From positions 1 through 9,834 of the forward strand of contig JALRIU010000049.1 in NCBI GenBank assembly GCA_023255355.1: DNA of 9,834 bases, in the 5' to 3' direction. Each line of letters begins with the position of its first letter. Positions within the stretch are counted from its first letter, which is position 1. The stretch comes from Pseudomonadales bacterium. GTDB lineage: Bacteria; Pseudomonadota; Gammaproteobacteria; Pseudomonadales; JAHEIH01. Positions 1-6,624 of this stretch are shown one piece after another. The notes beneath the pieces were generated by a model. It made no database searches. It was not told where the DNA came from and saw only the letters and a program-made list of their open reading frames with translations. The position numbers were made by a program, and so were the translations under genes.

Positions 1-1
1 G

Positions 2-433
2 GTTCAGCAAGGCTATTTTGAAAAGGTGGTGAACCGTCATAATATCGACGTAGACTGGACGTTATTATCGGAAGACTCCAATCCTGTAATGGGTTTACAA
101 CCAGCCATGCGTTACAGCGGAATATTCATTGTCATGCCCGATGCAGCATCATTCAACCTTGCTGTGGCGCCATGGGTTTTAAAAATGAGTCTGCGTTACG
201 GAATACCTGTTTTAGGGTATTCATTTAGTTACGCAAACTCAGGTGCATTGGCATCGCTTTATCAGTCAGAACAGGACATTGCCAATAATATTCTCGCGCT
301 ATTAAATGGTGATAATACCGATCAATTTCATTTTAGTTTACGGCTAAATTATACCGTAGCACGTAATTTAGGCATTACCCTGCAGTCAGAGGAAGACTAC
401 CTTAAACAACTCATGCAGGATTCTGCAAAGTGA
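2..433 (+). CDS. ABC-transporter-type substrate-binding protein, C-terminal part (5' end outside window)
   Basis: The frame is open from base 2 to the TGA at 431-433, giving 143 visible residues. An in-frame GTG at 26 could be read as a start, but the upstream codons are also open and a binding-protein fold needs far more N-terminal sequence, so I treat the gene as cut by the window edge. Family-like signatures, in visible-residue numbering, are a MPDAASFN segment at 45-52, YGIPVLGYS at 66-74, GALASLY at 81-87 and LNYTVARNLGI at 115-125. These match the second lobe of the ABC_sub_bind type (PF04392-like) of periplasmic binding proteins. The signal peptide, if present, lies outside. The ligand is unknown. 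The stop overlaps the next start, so it is probably co-translated with the hybrid kinase and may present a ligand to that sensor rather than to a transporter. No permease or ATPase gene is visible. The family call is from remembered motifs, not a search. Confidence 0.72.
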   Translation, partial: VQQGYFEKVVNRHNIDVDWTLLSEDSNPVMGLQPAMRYSGIFIVMPDAASFNLAVAPWVLKMSLRYGIPVLGYSFSYANSGALASLYQSEQDIANNILALLNGDNTDQFHFSLRLNYTVARNLGITLQSEEDYLKQLMQDSAK

Positions 434-3057
434 AGGTGTTTAATCAGCTTCGTGGTGCTTTGCTTCTAGTGACTGTTTTGCCATTGGTGGTGATATCCAT
501 TATTTTTGCTAGTTATTTATATTTTGTGCGCGCTAGTGATGCTGAGAATTATCTTCTTTTGCAGGGTGACAATTCAGCGCGATATTTGGCTGTAAACTCG
601 GAATTGCCGGTATTTTCCGGCAACATGCTATCGCTAGCAGAATTAGCTGCAGTGACATTAAATTTTTCTGATGTGGATTATGTCGCATTTTATGATGCCC
701 AGCGACAACTGCTGCTGAGCCAAGGGGTAATGGAAGATGCTAGCCATCCAGATTTTTTTATGTGCGATTCCGATAATCCTATAAAAACGGATGCAAATTA
801 TTTCTTTTGTCGTCCCATTTTAAGCAGTTTAGTTTCAGTTAATGATTTCTCCGATAGTCTGACTGATGAACCCAATATCCTTGGCTGGGTTGTGGTTGGC
901 CATAGTACTGAACAGTTAACATTATTCAAACTTCAAGTTCTGACACGTTCACTTCTTATTGGTTTATTCGTCGCTTTTATTGCGAGTATTCTTGCCTTTC
1001 AGTTTTCTAGGCGACTCACTAGCCCGATAAAAGGCATGGTCGCCCTCGTCAAAAATACTACCGACTCGTTAGATGAGGAGATGCGGCCTATCGATGAGCT
1101 TGTTGTGCTTCGTCGAGCCCTAGTAGATATGCTACGAGCAACCAAAACGAATGAAGTGACGTTGCAAGATCAAATTAGTCGTTCAACTGAAGAGTTACGT
1201 CGTCTTAATAATGATCTGATCGTGCGTAATGAAATGTTATTAGCCACTCAGCAGAAGCTCGAGTTAGCGGCTAAATCGAAAGATAATTTTTTAGCAAAAA
1301 TCAGTCATGAGCTTCGTACCCCATTAGTAGTAATTAAAGGTTACACAGATCTCCTCGAGCAAGCGGCTCATTCTGATTCTGAATTGGGCTACCTTGATAA
1401 TATCAATATTGCTTCGAATTCTTTGCTGCTGATCATTGATGATATTTTGACCTTGGCCAAAGTCAAAGAAGGGCAAATGGTTCTAGATGCTCAAATCACC
1501 GAATCTGGTGATTTTTTACAGCGTTTAACAGGACAGCATGCCTTAAAGTTTGCTCAAAAAAACCTTGAGTTTGTTGTTGATGTCAGCCATGACTTTCCTT
1601 CTCGCCTTGTGATAGACGCCCCGCGTGTTTTGCAAATTTTAAATAATTTGCTCAGTAATGCTGGTAAATTCACCGAACAGGGTTCTATCGTGTTGACTTG
1701 TTCCATACTGCACAGCGAGCAACATTCAGCAGAGATTGTTTTTGAAATAATCGATACTGGGATTGGTATAGAAAAATATGTAATTGACGCTTTATTTGAG
1801 CCTTTTACTCAAGCAGATGAAACAATTTCACGACGATTTGGAGGTTCAGGCTTAGGCCTGGCGATTTGTAAGCAGCTCGCACAGATAATGAATGGTGATG
1901 TCTTTATCAAAAGCGAGCCGGGCCAAGGAACCGTTGCCACCCTTAAATTTAAGCTAGATAAAAAGCTTTATACCTTGCCTACCAAAATGATTCAGGCTAA
2001 TCAAATGGTGCTTGTTATTGCTGATAACGCCAGAGCAAGAGTGAATTATCGTAAATTGTTTGCGCAGCGATTTAGCGAGGTCTTTTTAGTTGAAAACATA
2101 CAAAAAGCGAAAGACGTAGCTGATAAACATGAGGTTTCTCATGTGTTCTATCGATTTAATAGCTCTGCACAATGCGATGCAGAATATCGGGATATGATTG
2201 TAAGCCTTCAAGCATTGTCGTCCGCTAAGCTGCATATTTTTTATCCGGTGGGCTTATTTTCAGAGCGTTTCATTAAAGAGCAACAATTACATAATCCAGC
2301 CGTTGATTTTATCAATATCCCAATATTACCGCATTTACTTGATCAGCATCTAATTGGTTTTACTCCTAAGCGATATCAGGAAAATTTAGTAAATTCTCTG
2401 GCAGGTTTACGTTTACTACTTGTCGAGGATCAAGAAATTATTCTGAAAATGTTGGAGGCTATTTTACAAAATCTCGGCATTAAAGTGACTTCGTTTAATA
2501 ATGCAGCTCAGGCTCTTACGCATTTAGTTGACAACAAAATTGATGTTATCTTGTCTGATTTGCATATGCCGGATATCAACGGCGCAGATTTCTTTGAACA
2601 AGCTTCATCACTGCTACAAGACTCGATGCCACCGTTTTTCATTATTACCGCGGATACTTCAGTTGAGGAGTCGAATGACTTAATTAATCTTGGTGTTCAA
2701 AGTGTATTAAAAAAACCGCTTGAGCAAGCGGTTTTGGTCAGTTTATTAAAGCCTTTGATTAATTCGAAAACCCCACAAAATAAGATATCGCCTGAGAATA
2801 AAGGTATTTTATCTAATGTCGTAAATCAGCAAGAAATCAGTAAAGAACTGCACAATTTGTATAACGTAATTTCTGAGCATTTAGTTGATTCAAATTGGCT
2901 GGCAATTCGAGAAGATATTCATCAAATCAAAGGATTGGCGGGTATGGCGGGTTTAAATAAGCTGTTAGAAATGGCGTCGAATATGTCTGAACATGCTAAA
3001 CAAAAGGATGTTCAAGGTTTAATGCGTTGGCTTGAAAGATCAAGAGAGGCCATTTAA
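430..3057 (+). CDS. BarA-like hybrid sensor histidine kinase (HisKA-HATPase-receiver-Hpt)
   Basis: This 875-residue inner-membrane phosphorelay kinase starts at GTG 430, which overlaps the upstream TGA by four bases; AGGA at 417-420 is a fair ribosome site. Order of parts: membrane helix at about 8-32; periplasmic sensor at 33-172 with a VFSGN segment at 61-65, like the BarA N-terminal domain; second helix at 173-193; HAMP and coiled coil at about 194-285; HisKA with phospho-His293 in SHELRTP; HATPase with N410, DTGIGI at 442-447 and GGSGLGLA at 471-478. A degenerate receiver at about 525-645 lacks a usable acceptor Asp. A complete receiver follows at about 659-776 with E666, D667, acceptor D710, T740 and K762. 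A C-terminal Hpt carries His831 in HQIKG. The expected relay is H293 to D710 to H831 to a separate response regulator not seen here. The architecture is close to BarA (918 residues in E. coli), but the coupled binding protein suggests a paralogue with another signal, so I give no symbol. Confidence 0.9.
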   Translation: MKVFNQLRGALLLVTVLPLVVISIIFASYLYFVRASDAENYLLLQGDNSARYLAVNSELPVFSGNMLSLAELAAVTLNFSDVDYVAFYDAQRQLLLSQGVMEDASHPDFFMCDSDNPIKTDANYFFCRPILSSLVSVNDFSDSLTDEPNILGWVVVGHSTEQLTLFKLQVLTRSLLIGLFVAFIASILAFQFSRRLTSPIKGMVALVKNTTDSLDEEMRPIDELVVLRRALVDMLRATKTNEVTLQDQISRSTEELRRLNNDLIVRNEMLLATQQKLELAAKSKDNFLAKISHELRTPLVVIKGYTDLLEQAAHSDSELGYLDNINIASNSLLLIIDDILTLAKVKEGQMVLDAQITESGDFLQRLTGQHALKFAQKNLEFVVDVSHDFPSRLVIDAPRVLQILNNLLSNAGKFTEQGSIVLTCSILHSEQHSAEIVFEIIDTGIGIEKYVIDALFEPFTQADETISRRFGGSGLGLAICKQLAQIMNGDVFIKSEPGQGTVATLKFKLDKKLYTLPTKMIQANQMVLVIADNARARVNYRKLFAQRFSEVFLVENIQKAKDVADKHEVSHVFYRFNSSAQCDAEYRDMIVSLQALSSAKLHIFYPVGLFSERFIKEQQLHNPAVDFINIPILPHLLDQHLIGFTPKRYQENLVNSLAGLRLLLVEDQEIILKMLEAILQNLGIKVTSFNNAAQALTHLVDNKIDVILSDLHMPDINGADFFEQASSLLQDSMPPFFIITADTSVEESNDLINLGVQSVLKKPLEQAVLVSLLKPLINSKTPQNKISPENKGILSNVVNQQEISKELHNLYNVISEHLVDSNWLAIREDIHQIKGLAGMAGLNKLLEMASNMSEHAKQKDVQGLMRWLERSREAI
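2712..2735 (+). repeat. Perfect inverted repeat inside the kinase gene, terminator-like
   Basis: The arms AAAACCGCTTG (2712-2722) and CAAGCGGTTTT (2725-2735) are exact reverse complements around a two-base centre. In RNA the inner pairs would open to a small loop, leaving a GC-containing stem followed by four U residues. It lies over codons 761-769, which encode the conserved Lys-Lys-Pro of the receiver domain and the next helix, about 320 bases before the gene ends. Whether it terminates or pauses transcription, or is coding coincidence, cannot be told from sequence alone. Confidence 0.45.
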
Positions 3058-3108
3058 TCGCATTGCAGTGTATAACCTAGTACTGGCGTCGATTGATACA
3101 GATCGCAC

Positions 3109-3137
3109 TACACAATTTCATCCAGCTTAACTACAAT
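3109..3137 (+). promoter_or_regulatory. Candidate sigma70-type promoter for fadBA
   Basis: The 111-base gap between the kinase stop and fadB contains TACACA at 3109-3114 (four of six matches to TTGACA), a 17-base spacer, and TACAAT at 3132-3137 (five of six matches to TATAAT). Transcription would begin near 3144, leaving a leader of about 25 bases. I saw no convincing FadR- or PsrA-type palindrome and no terminator for the kinase gene in this gap, so some read-through from the kinase is possible. This is a by-eye match only. Confidence 0.35.
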
Positions 3138-3168
3138 CAAGCTTCTAAAAATCAACGGAATCTTATTT

Positions 3169-5319
3169 ATGATCTATAGCGATAATGCGATATCTGTATC
3201 GATGCATGATAACGGTATTGCCGAACTAATCTTTGACTTGCAAGGCGAATCAGTCAATAAATTTAATGCCGCCACAGTCGGTTCATTACGCAATGCGATT
3301 GACGCACTTAAAAGTACCGAGGGTGTTAAAGGTTTATTGGTCACAAGCGCAAAACCAGTGTTTATCGTTGGCGCGGATATTTCTGAGTTTGTACCCCTGT
3401 TTAAATTACCTGCTGAACAAATGGCTGCGTTCACTGGTGAAAACAATAATAATATGCTTGATATGGAAGCCTTGCCTTTTCCGTCTGTGGTAGCGATTAA
3501 TGGCTATGCAGTCGGTGGCGGTCTGGAATTTTGCCTATCGTGTGATTTTCGTGTCATGAGCACTGCTGCTAAAATTGGCTTGCCAGAAATCAAATTAGGC
3601 TTGATGCCGGGTTGGGGCGGAACAGTGCGCTTACCTCGCATTATTGGTATCGATGAAGCCTTGATGTGGATTGCAGCAGCCGGTGAACATCGTGCCGATG
3701 CGGCGCTTAAGGCGGGTGCGGTAGATGCAATTGCAGAGCCAGCAGCCTTGCGCGATGTGGCATTGCAGACGTTACAAAATGCGATAGATGGTGGTTTAGA
3801 TTATTGTGCGCGTCGTATCGCGAAAAGTTCTCCGATGCCGCTTAATAAAGTTGAAGCGATGATGGCATTTACCACTGCTAAGGCACTAGTTGCCCAGCAG
3901 GCAGGTAAAAATATGCCTGCACCGCTGACCTCAGTAACATCCGTTGAAAAATCTTATAATTTACCGATAAAAGAGGCCTTGGCTGTCGAAGCTAAGCACT
4001 TCGGTAAACTTGCTGCAACGTCTCAAGCGGCTGCGATGGTGGGTTTATTCCTGAACGATCAGCTGTTGAGTAAAAAAGCCAAAAAGTGGGAAAAACAAAA
4101 CAATTCGCCAATCAATCAAGCGGCAGTCCTTGGCGCAGGTATTATGGGCGGTGGAATCGCCTATCAATCCGCTTTTCGTGGCACGCCGATAAAAATGAAG
4201 GATATCGCACAGCCGGGTATTGATTTGGGTATGTCAGAGGCCGCAAAACTTCTGACCAAGCGCGTTAGCCGCGGCCGTATGAGTCCTGATCAAATGGCAC
4301 AGGTACTAAACAGTATTTCGCCAACCCTTAACTACGATGGCTTCGATAATGTTGATGTGTGTGTTGAGGCGGTAGTTGAAAACCCCAAAGTTAAACACGC
4401 GGTGTTGGCTGAGGTTGAAGGCGTGCTGGCTGAAAACGCCGTGCTTGCCTCAAATACTTCGACAATTTCGATTTCATACTTAGCTGGTGCTCTGAAACGA
4501 CCTGAGAACTTTGCTGGTATGCATTTTTTTAACCCGGTGCATGCGATGCCCCTCGTTGAAGTTATTCGTGGTGAAAAAACCAGTGATGCTACCGTGGCTA
4601 CCTTGGTTGCCTACGCGAATAAACTAGGTAAAAAAGCCATCGTAGTTAAAGATTGCCCAGGGTTCTTAGTCAACAGAGTTTTATTCCCGTATTTTGATGG
4701 TTTCTCTCGTCTGGTAAGAGACGGTGCAGACTTCGCAGCAGTCGACAAGGTAATGGAATCCTGGGGATGGCCCATGGGACCTGCATATCTGTTAGATGTA
4801 GTCGGTATTGATACTGGTGTGCACGCAGGGGCTGTTATGTCAGAGGGTTTCCCTGATCGAATGACACCCGGTTTTAAAACAGCGACCGAAATTATGTTTG
4901 AAAACCAACGCTTCGGCCAAAAAAATAAACTGGGTTTTTATGAGTATGAGCTTGATAAACGAGGCAAACCCAAGCGTTCCCCCAGTGCTGTTTCATACGA
5001 GTTATTGAAAGAGCATGTTGCGGCGCCTCGTGATTTTACAGAAAGTGAAATTATTGCTCGCTGTATGTTACCCATGGCTATAGAAATGGCGCGTTGCCTT
5101 GAAGAAGGTATTGTCGAAAGTGTTGCAGAAGCAGATATGTCGGTAATCTACGGTATTGGTTTCCCCGTCTTCCGTGGCGGTCTATTCCAGTGGATGGACA
5201 GCTTAGGCATGGATAAAGTTGTTGCTATGGCTGATCAATATATTGATCTTGGTAAGGCCTATGAGGTTACGCAAACCATGCGTGATATGGCTAAAAACAA
5301 TCAGCGTTACTACGGATAA
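3169..5319 (+). CDS. fadB: Fatty acid oxidation complex alpha subunit (enoyl-CoA hydratase / 3-hydroxyacyl-CoA dehydrogenase)
   Basis: This 716-residue multifunctional beta-oxidation enzyme hydrates 2-enoyl-CoA and oxidises L-3-hydroxyacyl-CoA with NAD+; the family also has isomerase and epimerase activities. It works in the cytoplasm in a complex with FadA. The N-terminal crotonase domain (about 1-190) has GADISEF at 68-74, the oxyanion segment around GGGLE with catalytic Glu120, and GLPE with Glu140, matching E. coli Glu119 and Glu139. The dehydrogenase domain (about 315-495) has the NAD-binding GAGIMGGG at 322-329 and HFFNP with His452, matching E. coli His450; KDCPGFLVNR at 494-503 follows, then the C-terminal helical domain to 716. 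The length is close to Pseudomonas FadB (715) and slightly below E. coli (729). The ATG start has GGAA at 3157-3160, eight bases upstream. fadA follows 12 bases after the stop. All key residues are present, so I expect an active enzyme. Confidence 0.97.
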   Translation: MIYSDNAISVSMHDNGIAELIFDLQGESVNKFNAATVGSLRNAIDALKSTEGVKGLLVTSAKPVFIVGADISEFVPLFKLPAEQMAAFTGENNNNMLDMEALPFPSVVAINGYAVGGGLEFCLSCDFRVMSTAAKIGLPEIKLGLMPGWGGTVRLPRIIGIDEALMWIAAAGEHRADAALKAGAVDAIAEPAALRDVALQTLQNAIDGGLDYCARRIAKSSPMPLNKVEAMMAFTTAKALVAQQAGKNMPAPLTSVTSVEKSYNLPIKEALAVEAKHFGKLAATSQAAAMVGLFLNDQLLSKKAKKWEKQNNSPINQAAVLGAGIMGGGIAYQSAFRGTPIKMKDIAQPGIDLGMSEAAKLLTKRVSRGRMSPDQMAQVLNSISPTLNYDGFDNVDVCVEAVVENPKVKHAVLAEVEGVLAENAVLASNTSTISISYLAGALKRPENFAGMHFFNPVHAMPLVEVIRGEKTSDATVATLVAYANKLGKKAIVVKDCPGFLVNRVLFPYFDGFSRLVRDGADFAAVDKVMESWGWPMGPAYLLDVVGIDTGVHAGAVMSEGFPDRMTPGFKTATEIMFENQRFGQKNKLGFYEYELDKRGKPKRSPSAVSYELLKEHVAAPRDFTESEIIARCMLPMAIEMARCLEEGIVESVAEADMSVIYGIGFPVFRGGLFQWMDSLGMDKVVAMADQYIDLGKAYEVTQTMRDMAKNNQRYYG

Positions 5320-5323
5320 GGAG
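5318..5323 (+). promoter_or_regulatory. Strong ribosome binding site of fadA overlapping the fadB stop
   Basis: AAGGAG shares its two A residues with the fadB TAA (5317-5319) and lies eight bases before the GTG at 5332. It supports that GTG as the fadA start and suggests translational coupling, which would help keep the two complex subunits in balance. Confidence 0.8.
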
Positions 5324-5331
5324 AAGCAGTC

Positions 5332-6507
5332 GTGAGTTTACAAGCAAGAGATGCTGTTATAGTTGATTACGCGCGTTCTGCAATGGGACGTTCTAAGAAT
5401 GGTTGCTTCAGAAATGTTCGTAGCGATGATATGTCTGCTGCAGTCGTTAATGGTTTATTGGCCCGCAACGCTGCCTTAGATCCTGCAGATATTGATGATT
5501 TGATATGGGGTTGCGTGCTTCAAAGAGAAGAGCAAGGTTTCAACATTGCACGGATGATTGCCTTACGGGCAAACCTTCCATTTACTGTGCCTGCTCAGAC
5601 CGTAAACCGTCTTTGTGGTTCGTCAATGTCTGCCTTGCATACTGCAGCGGCAAGTATTATGACCGGTTTGGGCGATGTTTATTTGGTAGGCGGCTCTGAA
5701 CATTTAGGACACCTGCCGATGATGGAATCGATGAACCCCAATCCAAAGTTAGGCCTCAATGTTGCAAAGGCAGCAGGTATGATGGGGATGACCGCAGAAT
5801 ACTTAGGTATGGTGCATATGATCGGTCGAGAAATGCAAGATGAGTTTTCTCTTCGTTCGCATCAACTCGCCTACAAAGCTCAACAGAGCGGTGCCTTTGA
5901 TAATGAAATCATAGCGATTGAAGGTCATGATGATAATGGCGCCTTGGCGATGATTAAACATGATGAAACCATTCGTCCTGAAACTACGCTTGAGGGTCTT
6001 GCTGCGCTTAAACCAGTATTTGATCCTAAGAATGGCACGGTAACAGCAGGGAGTTCTTCGCAATTATCTGATGGTGCTTCAGCAATGTTAGTGATGTCTG
6101 CAGAGAAAGCGAAAGCACTGGGGTTAACACCAATTGCTAAGATTCACGCTATGACTTTGGCTGGTGTTGATCCTTCTATCATGGGTTACGGCCCCGTACC
6201 CTCGACCAAGAAAGCGCTCAAGAAAATGGGCATGACTATGGCTGACATTGGTGCAGTTGAGTTGAATGAGGCGTTTGCAGCCCAATCCTTGCCAGTGTTA
6301 AAAGACCTAGGATTGCTTGATAGCATGGATGAGAAAGTCAATTTGCATGGCGGTGCGATTGCGCTAGGTCACCCCTTTGGTTGTTCTGGTACGCGTATTA
6401 CTGGCTCGTTACTGAATGTGATGGAAAAACAAGATGTACAATTTGGTATTTCCACCATGTGTATAGGTATGGGACAGGGTATCACTACCGTGGTAGAGCG
6501 TCTCTGA
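5332..6507 (+). CDS. fadA: 3-ketoacyl-CoA thiolase, beta subunit of the fatty acid oxidation complex
   Basis: FadA (391 residues) carries out the last step of beta-oxidation, cleaving 3-ketoacyl-CoA with CoA to give acetyl-CoA and a shortened acyl-CoA. The thiolase catalytic set is complete: acyl-accepting Cys95 in VNRLCGSSMSA, NEAF at 312-315, His347 in GGAIALGHPFGCSGTR, and Cys377 in MCIGMGQG near the C-terminus. The length is typical of proteobacterial FadA (about 387-391). The start is GTG rather than ATG, but the AAGGAG eight bases upstream and the fit of the N-terminus (the conserved VDYARSAMGR segment lies at residues 11-20) fix it well. It is co-transcribed with fadB and followed by terminator-like hairpins before the convergent ppc gene. 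Biosynthetic acetyl-CoA acetyltransferase is the main alternative within the superfamily, but adjacency to fadB makes FadA clearly preferred. Confidence 0.97.
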   Translation: MSLQARDAVIVDYARSAMGRSKNGCFRNVRSDDMSAAVVNGLLARNAALDPADIDDLIWGCVLQREEQGFNIARMIALRANLPFTVPAQTVNRLCGSSMSALHTAAASIMTGLGDVYLVGGSEHLGHLPMMESMNPNPKLGLNVAKAAGMMGMTAEYLGMVHMIGREMQDEFSLRSHQLAYKAQQSGAFDNEIIAIEGHDDNGALAMIKHDETIRPETTLEGLAALKPVFDPKNGTVTAGSSSQLSDGASAMLVMSAEKAKALGLTPIAKIHAMTLAGVDPSIMGYGPVPSTKKALKKMGMTMADIGAVELNEAFAAQSLPVLKDLGLLDSMDEKVNLHGGAIALGHPFGCSGTRITGSLLNVMEKQDVQFGISTMCIGMGQGITTVVERL

Positions 6508-6517
6508 TAGCGTTTTT

Positions 6518-6551
6518 AAGGGCCAATTTATATTAATATTGTTGGCTTTTT
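6518..6551 (+). terminator. Weak intrinsic terminator candidate just after fadA
   Basis: GCCAA (6522-6526) pairs with TTGGC (6542-6546), and the stem can be extended outward by two G-U and two A-U pairs into the T run at 6547-6551. The loop is 15 bases and AT-rich, containing the palindrome ATATTAATAT at 6530-6539. The stem is only modestly stable, so it is at best an auxiliary to the stronger hairpin 10 bases downstream. Confidence 0.35.
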
Positions 6552-6556
6552 CACTT

Positions 6557-6590
6557 AAAAAAAATCCCTGCTTTTGCAGGGATTTTTTTA
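6557..6590. terminator. Bidirectional intrinsic terminator between fadA and ppc
   Basis: ATCCCTGC (6564-6571) and GCAGGGAT (6576-6583) form a perfect GC-rich stem around a TTTT loop. Runs of A (6557-6564) and T (6583-6589) flank it, so the transcript has a U tract whichever strand is read. Its place between two convergent genes, 50 bases after the fadA stop and 35 bases beyond the ppc stop, fits termination of both transcripts. Confidence 0.93.
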
Positions 6591-6598
6591 TCAGTTTT

Positions 6599-6618
6599 AA
6601 TCGTCATAACTGACGATT
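6599..6618. repeat. Short inverted repeat at the 3' end of ppc
   Basis: AATCGTCA (6599-6606) and TGACGATT (6611-6618) are exact reverse complements around a TAAC loop, six bases beyond the ppc stop codon. Read from ppc it is followed by A rather than U residues, so it is not itself a canonical terminator. It may stabilise the ppc mRNA 3' end or be incidental. Confidence 0.5.
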
Positions 6619-6624
6619 TAACGA

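Noticed and set aside
2712..2735. AAGCGGT within the kinase hairpin as a Pasteurellaceae-type DNA uptake sequence
   Set aside because: The full uptake core is not matched, no other copies were found in the window, and the gene content does not suggest Pasteurellaceae.
430..3057. Naming the hybrid kinase barA outright
   Set aside because: The architecture matches, but the coupled binding protein and diverged sensor and H-box flanks suggest a paralogue; orthology cannot be settled without a search.
3058..3168. FadR or PsrA operator upstream of fadB
   Set aside because: I found no palindrome resembling either known operator type in the gap.
3174..3446. Minus-strand open frame across the start of fadB
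   Set aside because: Shadow of the crotonase-domain coding sequence, without a family match or ribosome site.
5803..6063. Minus-strand open frame inside fadA
   Set aside because: Antisense to conserved thiolase sequence, with no recognisable protein features.
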